A stretch of DNA of 64,000 bases from Candidatus Rifleibacteriota bacterium (GCA_018818125.1 JAHISQ010000176.1:1-64000), one strand, 5' to 3'. Positions 27,147 to 36,132 are shown, numbered from the stretch's first letter. Made by a program: numbers and translations. The notes: a model not told the origin generated them from the letters alone.

Positions 27147-27580
27147 TTAGAGAATAGAAATATTATTTCTAATCTGTTTTACTGCTTTAGGCTGGGTCAT
27201 AAGTGAAATTACTACCAGAGTGATAAAACTCAGCGGAATTAAAAAAATCACAGGATTATTCAAAGCAAATAGTGCACTTGAAGCGGATCTTCCATCTTGA
27301 GATTTGGGTAATATGGAGCAATGGAACAGAAAAATTGGTTAAGCATAAGTAGGAGAGAATGCTTCGATCTCAAGGCCACGCTGCATCGCAACCATATTTA
27401 AAATAGTTTGAGCGCTGGTATCATTAAATTTAAGATTAGCTTTTGTGTTTAGAGCTTCTTCATCATCTAGCAAACAAATCTTTGCAATTGGATTTCTGTT
27501 TCCAAAGGTGCCCTCTCGACTGCTCCAAGAAATATTGCAAAAGACAGAAATGCTATTATGAAACCAATAACTCTTTTCAT
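27147..27580 (-). pseudogene. Remnant of an ActP-like sodium:solute symporter (both ends retained)
   Basis: The minus strand starts at ATG 27580 with AAGGAG upstream and reads MKRVIGFIIAFLSF, ending IFLGAVERAPLE. This resembles the signal and first residues of acetate permease ActP (E. coli ActP starts MKRVL and has GAVER). A stop follows at 27467-27469. At the other end a frame reads SSALFALNNPVIFLIPLSF, continuing VISLMTQPKAVKQI, to a stop at 27147-27149. This is the typical last helix and tail of the SSS family. More than 450 codons of a normal gene are missing between. The middle, in another frame, reads LNTKANLKFNDTSAQTILN and is unexplained. A terminator hairpin still follows the stop. 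Confidence 0.6.
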
Positions 27581-27839
27581 AAACACTGCTCCTTATTCTT
27601 TACGAATGAAAGCACACTGATTATTATTCCTTTCGCACCAAACAATGACAATCAAATTTCCTGAGAATACGCTGGGACGCAACTTATCAGGAAGAACCAA
27701 AGACCCAATCTGGTGGCTTGTCATTTAAGGCTTTGTAATCCCCAGATAGCCTGCGTTTACAGAACAAATTGCTAGCTGGCAAGACATGATAAAATATAAA
27801 CCTGATACTTTATTTTAAGAGACTCGATCGGAGCTTTTT

Positions 27840-28922
27840 ATGCCCAGAACCAGTTCCACGTTGTTTCGTGACAATAGTGATTTTCTTGTTTTATAAGATT
27901 TTTCGCAGTCGTTCTTTTTGTTCTGCTTTCTCTAACTTCTTTTGCTGAAGCAGATGAAGTTGCTAAGTCGGCGAATACGTCTTCTGAATCTGGAGCAATT
28001 ATTGACGCAAACCTGGGCAACTCGATTAATTCTGCTTCTACTCTTCAGGATAGAGAGGCAGGTTTCCCTCTGACAATTGAGGCTATAGATAAAGAACTTG
28101 CTTCTTTGGTGGATGACAGTGCTATTGCATCGGAAACAAAAGGCAAAGTCAAAGAAATATGGGAAAAGGTGCAACCTTGAAGAAGGTCTTCCGGCAATTC
28201 TACCCATCACCTGGGCGCTTACTTTTCTGGTAACGGCCATTACTGCAGCCTATCTTCTGCATCCTGTGTTTTCGCCATCTGGCCTGGTTTTTGCCGAGGT
28301 GAGCAAATTCTTTCCTAACCGCCTTGTCTATCGAAGTCGCCATGTCTTGTATTTTTTCAGCGATGTTCTTCCTGCTGCCAGGATTCTCGATCAATTTCCG
28401 CTTTGGACAACAGACCTTCGTTTGATCCTTTTGTTTGAGCGGCCGATCCGGGTCGGCGACATAGTTAGCGTAGGTGAGCACTCTGGGCTGGTTACGCGAA
28501 TTCAGATTCGTGCCACTACTATTTTGAATCATGACAAACGTGAGCTGATTATTCCGAACAAAAACTTCATCACCGGCCAGATCATTAACTGGACTCTCAC
28601 CGACAGAGTTATTCGCATTGTTCTCCCAGTCGGGGTTGCCTATGACTCTGATCTTAAAAAAGTCAGCACAGTTCTTCTTCGAGTGGCTTCAGATAACCCG
28701 AAAGTTCTCAAGGATCCGGCACCTCGGGCGCTTCTCGTCAATTTTGGTGATAGTTCGCTCGGCTTTGAACTGCGGGTATTCATTCCGTCTCCAGACGTTT
28801 ATCCAGAGTTTACGCATGATCTCAATGTGGCGATAGCAGAAAAATTCCGCAAAGAAGGAATCACTATCCCGTTCCCGCAGCGCGATGTGCATATGATCCC
28901 GGCTCAGCCGACTAATAAATAG
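27840..28922 (+). pseudogene. Decayed MscS-family mechanosensitive channel gene
   Basis: CGGAG before ATG 27840 begins a short frame. A second frame (from 27893, with ATA where a start would be) then reads a signal-like FFAVVLFVLLSLTSFAEADE and a charged periplasmic stretch, stopping near 28178. A third frame, 28098-28922, contains hydrophobic residues (LPITWALTFLVTAITAAYLL) and, from about 28428, an intact MscS soluble domain: LILLFERPIRVGDIVSVG, IRATTILNHDKRELIIPN, NFITGQIINW, ending VAIAEKFRKEGITIPFP. The pore helix normally just before LILLFERP is missing and replaced by unrelated residues. Two frame changes and the lost pore make channel function very unlikely, although a C-terminal fragment could still be translated. 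Confidence 0.7.
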
Positions 28923-29019
28923 TCAAATAAAGCTTTTCATACTATAATTTGTCTTTGGGAACAGAGCGTTGCGCTTATAGTCTTTCTTTTACGTCATTAA
29001 ATCTGGAGTGTCATAACGC

Positions 29020-29214
29020 ATGGATGGAAAAACAAGAGCAAATATAAAACCTGGCCTTAACGTTAAAATCGTTTTAAAGCAGGATCAGAGAACTGGAAAA
29101 CTGACTGAAGGTGTCGTCAAAGATATTCTTACCAACTCATCTTCTCACCCACACGGCATTAAAGTCAGATTGGCCAGTGGCGAAGTAGGACGTGTGCAAG
29201 AGATATGCCCGTAA
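29020..29214 (+). CDS. ywbE: YwbE family small protein
   Basis: The 64-residue protein matches the YwbE family (DUF2196), known in many bacteria and of unknown function. The diagnostic core is VKIVLKQDQRTGKLTEG followed by VVKDILTNSSSHPHGIKV and EVGRVQEI, with no gaps against the family. It is a small soluble beta-rich protein with a basic N-terminus, and a nucleic-acid role has been guessed for such folds. The ATG is at 29020 with a weak upstream site. It stands apart from the MscS remnant by about 100 bases and is probably monocistronic or paired with the next small gene. Confidence 0.9.
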   Translation: MDGKTRANIKPGLNVKIVLKQDQRTGKLTEGVVKDILTNSSSHPHGIKVRLASGEVGRVQEICP

Positions 29215-29269
29215 CGGCCATAATTTTTAAGGATTACATGAAATAGTTGAAGACTATAGGAGTTGTGCT

Positions 29270-29530
29270 GTGGAGAATTCGAAGGAGATACTTGCCTTCT
29301 CTTTGGTTGCTTTTTCTCAATTTAGTAATGTTTACACCGCTTTTGAGGGCTTAAAAACTGGGAAAATCAAGGTGTATACTCGTACCTATTTCCGCTTTTT
29401 CGGTGCAGAACCTATATTTGAATACAGCATGGAGTTTGAGCCCAGCTATTTTTGGACACAGGTGTGCTTAAACCTGTTCTGGCCAATTCTGCTAACACTA
29501 GCTATAATTATCTACACAATCTATTGGTAA
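29270..29530 (+). CDS. Small single-pass membrane protein
   Basis: The GTG at 29270 has AGGAG seven bases upstream. The 86-residue product has a polar/aromatic N-terminal part and one strong membrane helix at the C-terminus (LNLFWPILLTLAIIIYTIYW). There is no signal peptide. The tyrosine- and phenylalanine-rich middle (YTRTYFRFFGAEPIFEYSMEF) has no match I know. Ribosome binding site and composition argue for a real gene. Function unknown. Confidence 0.5.
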   Translation: MENSKEILAFSLVAFSQFSNVYTAFEGLKTGKIKVYTRTYFRFFGAEPIFEYSMEFEPSYFWTQVCLNLFWPILLTLAIIIYTIYW

Positions 29531-29539
29531 ATTTGTCCG

Positions 29540-29690
29540 GAATGAGAGGACCGCCAGAGGGACCCTTACGGGCCGAACTGCGATATCGTCCATGGCGGCG
29601 CCAGTGCTGACGCCGGTTGATGCCCGTTCTCGCTCCCTACTCTCAGAGAGAGTACACCCTGACGGCCATGTACATTATACACCTTTTCGG
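29540..29690. other. GC-rich, potentially structured intergenic segment
   Basis: This stretch is clearly richer in G and C than its AT-rich flanks. It holds ACGGGC (29570) with GCCCGT (29622) as long-range complements, GGCGCCAGTGCTGACGCC inside them, and ACTCTC/GAGAGT near 29640. On the minus strand a TATAAT precedes it (near 29672). A structured RNA or foreign repeat are both possible; no coding frame is convincing. Confidence 0.35.
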
Positions 29691-29822
29691 CTATAAGGGC
29701 ACGTAAAAACCCAGAAAATAGATCCCTTTTTTTGCCTGGTTAAAATAGATAAAGCCTCTTTCTCAGCGGATTTTCTTGATTATCTTAAATCAGAATGACA
29801 AAGTAGCAAAAATGGTTTTTCG

Positions 29823-29860
29823 AAAAAAGGGCCCTCGGTATTTACCGAGGACCCTTTTTT
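29823..29860 (-). terminator. Rho-independent terminator of the peroxiredoxin gene
   Basis: The outer arms AAAAAAGGG/CCCTTTTTT and inner arms CCTCGGTA/TACCGAGG have one mismatch. It lies 11 bases beyond the stop at 29872 and is T-rich on both strands. Confidence 0.85.
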
Positions 29861-29871
29861 ATTCGATCTTG

Positions 29872-30630
29872 TTATTTGTTGCCTGGAATCTTTTCCTTCG
29901 GCATTTTTTTTGTGCAGAAGAACCAGTCGTGGCAGGTCACATCTGCATCATGGTTTTCAACTCTGTCTTTTGCAGTTCCACATGATCCTGGCGGCGGAAC
30001 GATGACATCGTCGCCGGGCTGCCAGTCTGCTGGTGTTGCAACTTTGTGCAGGTCGGAGGTCTGCATGGCAATGAGCAGTCTTTTAATTTCTGCAAAGTTG
30101 CGGCCATTTGAGAGAGGGTAGTAAATAAGAGCTCTCACTATACCGTTGGGGTCAATGAAGAAGACGGCTCTGACAGCTTGAGTAGTGCTTGCGCCTGTCT
30201 GTACCATGCCGTATTTTCTTGAAACATCCATTTTAATGTCTTCGATTAATGGGAAAGTTACTTCAACATTTTTCATGCCATGAAATTCAAGCTTTTCCTT
30301 GATCTGTCTGAGCCAGGCGATATGAGCATAAATACTGTCGATGGATAGCCCGACAAGCTGGCAGTTGAGTTTGGTAAACTCAGGCATCATAGTTGCAAAG
30401 GTCATGAATTCAGTAGTGCATACTGGCGTAAAATCAGCGGGATGGCTGAATAGAATGATCCATTTGCCCTTATAATCTGCAGGAAAGTTAATGTCGCCTT
30501 GAGTCGTTTTGGCTGTAAAAGCCGGTGCGGGGTCACCGATTAAAGGTATTCTTACAGCGTCCTCTGCATGTACATTGGCAATAAAGCCAAAAGCCAGAAA
30601 CAAACACAGCAATGAAACAAATTTTCTCAT
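29872..30630 (-). CDS. Exported peroxiredoxin (AhpC/Prx6 type)
   Basis: The 252-residue product has a signal peptide (about 1-22, cleavage after NVHA), so it acts outside the cytoplasm. The thioredoxin-fold body carries the peroxidatic cysteine C71 in the family motif DFTPVCTTE. The conserved arginine region is AVRAVFFIDPNG, and YYPLSNGRNFAEIKRLL is typical of the Prx6/archaeal group. Further cysteines (GSCGT, VTCHDWFFC) in the C-terminal extension may be resolving residues. It reduces peroxides with thiol donors. An exported member is less common than a cytoplasmic one. GGAGG lies before the ATG, and a terminator follows. A 16-bp perfect inverted repeat lies upstream. Confidence 0.92.
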   Translation of the reverse strand: MRKFVSLLCLFLAFGFIANVHAEDAVRIPLIGDPAPAFTAKTTQGDINFPADYKGKWIILFSHPADFTPVCTTEFMTFATMMPEFTKLNCQLVGLSIDSIYAHIAWLRQIKEKLEFHGMKNVEVTFPLIEDIKMDVSRKYGMVQTGASTTQAVRAVFFIDPNGIVRALIYYPLSNGRNFAEIKRLLIAMQTSDLHKVATPADWQPGDDVIVPPPGSCGTAKDRVENHDADVTCHDWFFCTKKMPKEKIPGNK

Positions 30631-30701
30631 AATGCCTCCAGAGATTTTTTTTTCAGGTAAACACCCGATTTCTTTTCTAAGGTATTCATTTTTTCTCTAA
30701 A

Positions 30702-30738
30702 CGCAAGCGAAATATTACAAAGTAATATTTCGCTTGCG
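30702..30738. promoter_or_regulatory. 16-bp perfect inverted repeat upstream of the peroxiredoxin gene
   Basis: The arms CGCAAGCGAAATATTA (30702-30717) and their exact complement (30723-30738) flank five bases, 72 bases before the peroxiredoxin start. There is no T-run, so it is not a standard terminator. An operator or 5'-leader hairpin fits better. Confidence 0.5.
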
Positions 30739-30907
30739 GTATATGTAATAGTAGTTCTAAGAGTTCTTTACATAATTGCAGCTGCAGGCAAGTAGTTGCT
30801 GTGATTCGTTTCGTCTTTACCTGTGTTTGTGGCTTTGCAACTTAGACGCATGGAGTCGGTATTGGCTTATCATAAGGATGTCGCATATGCCGGTTCGACC
30901 AAAAAAA

Positions 30908-30948
30908 CAGAAGCCAGCTCAATAATCTTTTTAGAGAGCTGGCTTCTG
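30908..30948 (-). terminator. Rho-independent terminator of asnB
   Basis: The 13-base arms CAGAAGCCAGCTC and GAGCTGGCTTCTG are separated by 15 bases. A seven-T run follows on the minus strand. It lies 26 bases after the stop at 30974. Confidence 0.85.
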
Positions 30949-30973
30949 GTAAAAAATCGGTGAATAGTATCTT

Positions 30974-32638
30974 CTAATAACCCTGCTGGTGAACGTCCAT
31001 CACGGCACGACCGGAGGGATCAGCCATTTCTTTGAATTTGGCATCCCACTCCAATGCTGTTGGAGTTGAACATGCGACTGACTTTTCATAGGGCACGCAG
31101 CGTGCCGCTTCTTCTGATGGGAAATGTTCGGCGAAAATCGAGCGATAATAGTAGGCTTCCTTCGTTAGGGGGGTGTTGATGGGGAAGCGGTAGGCAGCTG
31201 CTTCGAACATCTGATCTGTTACTTCGTGCGCCACATGGGTCTTCAGGGTGTCGATCCAGGAATAGCCTACGCCATCGGAAAATTGTTCCTTCTGACGCCA
31301 GACAATTTCGTGAGGCAGCAGTTTTTCGAATGCTTCTCGCAATAAATGCTTCTCAATTTTTCCCTTGCCGCACATTTTATCGGCAGGATTCAGGCGCATT
31401 GCCACGTCCATGAATTCTTTGTCGAGGAAGGGAACACGACCTTCGACACCCCAGGCAGCCATTGACTTATTGGCTCGCAGACAGTCGTATAAATGTAGTT
31501 TGCTGAGCTTGCGCACGGTTTCTTCATGAAATTCGCGGGCGTTGGGGGCCTTGTGGAAATAAAGGTAGCCACCGAACAGCTCATCCGAGCCTTCGCCGGA
31601 AAGTACCATTTTTATGCCCATTGCCTTGATGTAGCGAGCCATCAAATACATGGGAGTGGAGGCGCGAATGGTGGTGACGTCATAAGTCTCAATGTGATAA
31701 ATGACATCCCGCAGTGCATCGAGACCTTCTTGCACTGTGAAGTGAATCTGGTGATGGATAGTGCCCAGATGATTGGCCACTTTTTGGGCGGCAGCCAGAT
31801 CCGGTGAACCTTTCAGGCCGACCGCGAAGGAGTGTAGTTGGGGCCACCAGGCTTCGCTTTGGCAATCATTTTCGATGCGGCGAGCAGCGTAGATCTTGGT
31901 GATGGCAGAGATAACGGAGGAGTCGAGACCTCCGGACAGTAGCACGCCGTACGGCACGTCACACATCAGTTGGCGTTTGACTGCAGCTTCCAGCGCGTCG
32001 CGCAGCTCTTCTATGCTGCTGTGGTTGCCCTTGACCGCGTCGAACTTTTCCCAGTCCCGAGTATAGTATTGAGTTAGCTTGTCATCCTTGCTCCACAGAT
32101 AATGTCCTGGGGGAAACTCTTCGATGCTCTTGCAAACTGGCACCAGTGCTTTCATCTCGGAGGCGACATAAAAGTTGCCGTGTTCATCGCGGCCTGTATA
32201 TAGCGGGATGATTCCCATGTGATCACGGCCGATCAAATAGGCATCCTGCTCAACATCATAGAGAATGAAGGCGAAGATGCCGTTCAGATCATCGAGAAAC
32301 GCTGCGCCTTTTTCTTCGTAGAGGGCGAGCAGTATTTCGCAGTCGGATTTGGTCTGAAACTGGAAATCTACTTTGAGCTCTTTTTCCAGTTCTTTGTGGT
32401 TGTATATTTCGCCATTAACGGCCAGAACATGAGTTCGTTCAGGGTTATAGAGGGGCTGGGCACCGTTGCCAGGATCAACTATAGAAAGACGTTCATGCAC
32501 CAGAATTGCTTTATCTGAGCTGTAGATTCCGGACCAGTCTGGCCCACGGTGACGAAGTTTTTTTGACATTTCCAGGGCCGATTTGCGCAGCACTGCTGCA
32601 TCGGACTTGATGTTCAGAATACCGAAGATAGAACACAT
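30974..32638 (-). CDS. asnB: Asparagine synthase, glutamine-hydrolysing
   Basis: At 554 residues it equals the length of E. coli AsnB. Met1 precedes the catalytic Cys2 of the class II glutaminase domain (MCSIFGIL). RHRGPDWSG, NGEIYNHKELE and SDCEILLALYE follow in order. The synthetase domain has the PP-loop GVLLSGGLDSSVISA (about 230) and the downstream GEGSDELFGGYLYFHKA and VEGRVPFLDKEFMD motifs. It makes asparagine from aspartate, ATP and glutamine. It is monocistronic, with a terminator. The upstream 370 bases hold no gene apart from the tRNA terminator. Confidence 0.97.
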   Translation of the reverse strand: MCSIFGILNIKSDAAVLRKSALEMSKKLRHRGPDWSGIYSSDKAILVHERLSIVDPGNGAQPLYNPERTHVLAVNGEIYNHKELEKELKVDFQFQTKSDCEILLALYEEKGAAFLDDLNGIFAFILYDVEQDAYLIGRDHMGIIPLYTGRDEHGNFYVASEMKALVPVCKSIEEFPPGHYLWSKDDKLTQYYTRDWEKFDAVKGNHSSIEELRDALEAAVKRQLMCDVPYGVLLSGGLDSSVISAITKIYAARRIENDCQSEAWWPQLHSFAVGLKGSPDLAAAQKVANHLGTIHHQIHFTVQEGLDALRDVIYHIETYDVTTIRASTPMYLMARYIKAMGIKMVLSGEGSDELFGGYLYFHKAPNAREFHEETVRKLSKLHLYDCLRANKSMAAWGVEGRVPFLDKEFMDVAMRLNPADKMCGKGKIEKHLLREAFEKLLPHEIVWRQKEQFSDGVGYSWIDTLKTHVAHEVTDQMFEAAAYRFPINTPLTKEAYYYRSIFAEHFPSEEAARCVPYEKSVACSTPTALEWDAKFKEMADPSGRAVMDVHQQGY

Positions 32639-32974
32639 TGGCGGTTATCCTCTTCTATTAATTTAGCCCACACGAAGGCTCGAAATTGCGCTTACAGTTG
32701 TGACACATCACAATACATAACGCAAAGCCCTTTTGCAATTAGGAAATTAGATGAGTGAGTTCTTTTTTTTGCTTTTCGTAATAATGTTCAAATACTAAAT
32801 CAAACATAAAATAGGATTCGTTGAAGTGCTGACGGCAGCGTCTGTTTGTTTCAATTAGTCGACTATTCAGATTTGGGAATGTTTGGACTTTGAGCAATTA
32901 GAGATTTTGGAGAAATCGAATGCTGAATTTTCTCAGGAAGCATAAAAAGAACCATTTTCTGTCAGGCTAAAATG
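32639..32974. other. Intergenic region upstream of asnB
   Basis: AT-rich, with no open frame of coding character. TGTGACACATCACA near 32699 is a partial palindrome that could be an operator. Nothing else is recognised. Confidence 0.35.
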
Positions 32975-33002
32975 AAAAAACCCGCTAAAAGCGGGTTTTT
33001 TC
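32975..33002 (-). terminator. Rho-independent terminator after tRNA-Gln
   Basis: AAAAAACCCGC-TAAAA-GCGGGTTTTTT lies 6 bases beyond the tRNA 3' end on the minus strand. It is symmetric, so it may act in both directions. Confidence 0.85.
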
Positions 33003-33008
33003 TTGCGG

Positions 33009-33079
33009 CTGGGGAGCAGGGACTCGAACCCCAATAGGCAGCTCCAGAGGCTGCTGTCCTACCATTAGACGACACCCCA
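33009..33079 (-). tRNA. tRNA-Gln (anticodon CUG)
   Basis: On the minus strand the gene starts TGGGGTGTCGTCTAATGG, close to bacterial tRNA-Gln. The anticodon stem GCAGC/GCTGC encloses CTCTGGA, giving anticodon CUG. The T-loop GGTTCGAGTCC is present. The acceptor stem has one T-T mismatch at its sixth pair. CCA is not encoded (CCG follows the discriminator G). Confidence 0.92.
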
Positions 33080-33237
33080 GTAAGTTATGCTAATTGTAGC
33101 ACTCCATGGTAGACCAAGTCAACAATTTTTTGATGCGATTCAGGGCGCGCAAGGGAGGCACTTGGGTCCTAAAATCCACGGCTAAATTTGCTGATGTTTG
33201 CTGTCCGGTGCCTTTTTTGTAAGCAGCTTGAACCCTG

Positions 33238-34434
33238 TCAGCCCTGTGCTGTGCGGAAATAGCCGATATGGTTTTCCCACCAGCCGTCGAGTACGCCCGC
33301 GCGCTCAAGAGCGCGTAGTCGCTGTTTGACCTGTTCGTTGATCGGCGACTGTAGTTTGTTTTCCCATGGCGTGGCCGGTAATGGTACGAAGGTGTGCATG
33401 TGAATGCGCACCTGGTATTTTTCCAGCATTTCATCCATGAAATCGACGAGTTCAAACTGGTCGTCTTCGGTTTCGTCGGGGTTGCCGATGATAAAGTCGA
33501 TGTGAGGCTGAAATCCATGCTGGCGTAGCAGCGAAATCGCTCTAACCGAATGTTCGCGGTTGTGCCCACGGTTCATTTTTTTGAGCATATTGTCAGAACC
33601 AGTCTGCACACCCATGACTATTGTTTTGTTAGACAGGTATGGTGCAACCAGTTCCATCACTTCAGGGGTTACGAAGTCAGGCCTGACCTCTGACGGAAAA
33701 CTGCCGAGATGAATTTCGGGCACGCCTATGTTTTTAAGCATGCTGAGCAGGTCTTTGAGCGCGGCAAGATTCGGCTGGCGGCCGTCTGAACCGTAGGCAA
33801 AGGCATTGGAAGCCAGAAACTTAACGCGTTTTCGGGTCGGTTTGATGCGAAAATATTCTTTAACGATGGCTTCGATGCTGGTGAGGCTGCGGTGGCGAAG
33901 GGTGCCGGAGTGCAGGCGTGGCACTCCGCAAAACATGCAGCCAAATTTGCAGCCTCGGCTGATTTCAATCGGCGGCAGGTAGCCAACAAGCTCGCTGAAT
34001 CCTGGGTAGAGGTCGAGGTTAACCTTGCCGCGCGCGGTAGTATGCAGGCCTTTTCTGGCTTTGTTTGCCAGCCAGTCTCCGAGGAACTGCGGAAAGAAGT
34101 CTTCGGCTTCACCTGCAACTACGTAATCGAAGCCGAGTTCGGCTATGCTTTCCGGTGCAGCTGTTGGCTGTGACCCACCAACCATGGTCTCGGCAATTGC
34201 GCCGTTCTGCCGGAGCATATCAAGCTCTTTTTGTACCTGTTGAATTTGCGGGAGCATGACCGAGTAGATGATTAGAGAGCGTGACATTAGTGCTTCAGCG
34301 GGCATTGCTTCGCTACTGATCCAGGGTGTCAGGTTGAAATGGTTGAGCAACGCTGGCGGGCAAGCTCCTAGGATGGCTCCCAGACTGACTTTGTTGTAAT
34401 TGTGAATTCGGATTATAAGGTTTGGCTTGTTCAT
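33238..34434 (-). CDS. Radical SAM protein with a cobalamin-binding-like N-terminal domain
   Basis: The start is taken at ATG 34434 (398 residues); the longer frame overlaps the divergent neighbour and has no better site. Residues 1-135 have the Rossmann-like order of B12-binding domains (RSLIIYSVMLPQI, ETMVGGSQPTAA, FDYVVAGEAEDFFPQFL), although the DxHxxG cobalamin ligand is not seen. The radical SAM core begins at about 165 with EISRGCKFGCMFCGVPR, the CxxxCxxC cluster site. It continues with GVQTGSDNMLKKMNRGH and HIDFIIGNPDETEDDQ. The layout resembles the MJ_1487-type family (TIGR04013) of unknown substrate. The product probably modifies a small molecule, RNA or protein by radical chemistry. 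Confidence 0.85.
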   Translation of the reverse strand: MNKPNLIIRIHNYNKVSLGAILGACPPALLNHFNLTPWISSEAMPAEALMSRSLIIYSVMLPQIQQVQKELDMLRQNGAIAETMVGGSQPTAAPESIAELGFDYVVAGEAEDFFPQFLGDWLANKARKGLHTTARGKVNLDLYPGFSELVGYLPPIEISRGCKFGCMFCGVPRLHSGTLRHRSLTSIEAIVKEYFRIKPTRKRVKFLASNAFAYGSDGRQPNLAALKDLLSMLKNIGVPEIHLGSFPSEVRPDFVTPEVMELVAPYLSNKTIVMGVQTGSDNMLKKMNRGHNREHSVRAISLLRQHGFQPHIDFIIGNPDETEDDQFELVDFMDEMLEKYQVRIHMHTFVPLPATPWENKLQSPINEQVKQRLRALERAGVLDGWWENHIGYFRTAQG

Positions 34435-34585
34435 TGTGAGATTCTTGGCACGAAAGTGCTGACAATTTAGCACTTTTATGGAGCTAAATCCAGACTTCTG
34501 CAATATATCGCAGTCTGCCACAGTTGTTAAACTGGTACGCTATTTGCGGCTACTTTGGCAAAACACTCTTTATTCGAGGCTAAAT

Positions 34586-35128
34586 ATGAAAAAAATGAAA
34601 ATGGCTGTAATCTTGTGGATGGCTTGCTTTTGCCTTTCCGGCATGGCTTATGGCGATAATATAGAAGACTTGCTTAACATCGATCGTGAGCTTATCGATA
34701 TTTCCGGCCAGGAAATAGAAAAAACTGCTGCACGTGAGTCTGAACTGATGGTTAGAGAAAACCAACTTTTCTCAGTCATCGTAAATTCAAGCGAAGATGT
34801 CGAAAAATTGATTGAGGCCCTGCCTGCAAGCGGATCTGGTCTTGATGAAAGATTCAAAAGCCGCCTGCGCTTCGAAATTGGCCAGGAAAGTCGCAAGGAT
34901 CTTCAGTTCCTCCTGGAAAAATGGGAAAGCGGTGAAGGTTCTTCAGCCACAGTCAGAGGCAAAAAGGTCGCCTACATATACGGTTGCGAAGTGAATCTTT
35001 ACGATGGTCAGTGGCACAATGCTCCTGATGGTCGCCGTTTCTGGGTCAGCAACGAGTATCCTGACATCGTGCTTTCGCCGGCTGAGTATAAGCGTTACAA
35101 GCAGTCAGCTCAAACTGTTCCGGACTAG
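34586..35128 (+). CDS. Exported protein of unknown function
   Basis: ATG 34586, with GAGG upstream, opens a signal peptide (ILWMACFCLSGMAYG, cleavage near residue 23). Longer in-frame starts at 34478 would bury it. The 180-residue product has a charged helical first half (IDISGQEIEKTAARESELMV). The second half contains WHNAPDGRRFWVSNEYPDIV, Trp- and Tyr-rich and probably beta. There are two cysteines, of which only the second (YGCEV) is in the mature part. No family is recognised. It diverges from the radical SAM gene. Confidence 0.6.
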   Translation: MKKMKMAVILWMACFCLSGMAYGDNIEDLLNIDRELIDISGQEIEKTAARESELMVRENQLFSVIVNSSEDVEKLIEALPASGSGLDERFKSRLRFEIGQESRKDLQFLLEKWESGEGSSATVRGKKVAYIYGCEVNLYDGQWHNAPDGRRFWVSNEYPDIVLSPAEYKRYKQSAQTVPD

Positions 35129-35161
35129 ACCTTTAACTAAGCAGAATAAAGCTCCAGAATC

Positions 35162-36019
35162 CTATTTCCAGTGTCTGAAAGGGATTTTGGAGCTTTTTAT
35201 TTCTACCCGTGACAGCTTTTGGGTGTTTAAAAAGGTGGTCAGGCTGTTTCTGGCGAGTTCCTGGTGCGGAGATGGCCCTACAACAATGCTTTTTATGCCA
35301 TTTTTTCCGTCTTTATTGGTGATCGAAAACTTGTAGTAGGGAATCAGTGAATACTGACCTTCTCTGAAAGCGAAACCAGGCGATTTGCTGGTCAATACTG
35401 AAGATACAAGTCGCCACTCTTTTTCTTCCGAGAAATTTTCGTCTTTTAGAATTGGCGCGAGTTGTCCGGTGCTGATATCGATGATTTTGCGCATTTTTTC
35501 GTGGCTGGTTTTGCCGTCGCAGAATTCTTTTAGCCAGCTCTCAATCAGGTATTCGACCAGTTCAAGCTGAAGTGATACGCTATACACGCAGGGCCAGAGA
35601 ACAAAATGCTGCTGTTTGGCAATTTGCCGCAGTGTACCAAGATCGAAGCCGATCGCGTAGCCTTTTCCCTGATTGCCGTAACCCCGCCATTGACTGAGCA
35701 GGTCGCCCCGCTCGCAGAATGACGCGATACAGATGTGGCTCTGGTCAATTCTTTTAAGGTTGCTTCTGATGTCGACAAGCAGGCTGCGCAGCGCAGGTGT
35801 CTGCGCGCTGCCGATTCGCCGCTTCAGCTCTTTTTCCAGCAGTTTAAAGGTTAAAAAAATCTCATGCTTGTCATTGAGAAAATGTACCTGGGTAGCCCAC
35901 ATTTCCAGGGACTGAATTATGCCGAGAATGCCGGCCTGGGTTGTAAAGTGAAAAATGTTTTCGGGCGGCCGCATCGGAAAAACCGTCTTGTAGAGATGCT
36001 TTTCGAATTTGTCGAACAT
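35162..36019 (-). CDS. DUF2971 family protein
   Basis: The 285-residue soluble protein matches the DUF2971 pattern: FHFTTQAGILGIIQSLEMWA near the start, then VHFLNDKHEIFL, ICIASFCERGDLLSQWRGYG, GYAIGFDLGTL and EKEWRLV. The final part is IKSIVVGPSPHQELARN. The conserved Trp, Arg and Tyr residues in LSQWRGYG suggest an enzyme or nucleotide-binding site, but no reaction has been established to my knowledge. Members often sit near defence or mobile genes; here the neighbours are exported proteins of unknown role. No signal peptide. Confidence 0.85.
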   Translation of the reverse strand: MFDKFEKHLYKTVFPMRPPENIFHFTTQAGILGIIQSLEMWATQVHFLNDKHEIFLTFKLLEKELKRRIGSAQTPALRSLLVDIRSNLKRIDQSHICIASFCERGDLLSQWRGYGNQGKGYAIGFDLGTLRQIAKQQHFVLWPCVYSVSLQLELVEYLIESWLKEFCDGKTSHEKMRKIIDISTGQLAPILKDENFSEEKEWRLVSSVLTSKSPGFAFREGQYSLIPYYKFSITNKDGKNGIKSIVVGPSPHQELARNSLTTFLNTQKLSRVEIKSSKIPFRHWK

Positions 36020-36132
36020 ATTTTTTCAGGCCTCTTTCATTTTTCATATTCTGCCATTACGATATGGGTTTGTCCAGTGGCCATAGTCTGCGAAAAATTA
36101 ATTGGTTTTCGCGTTGCTTGCAAGATGCAAAA

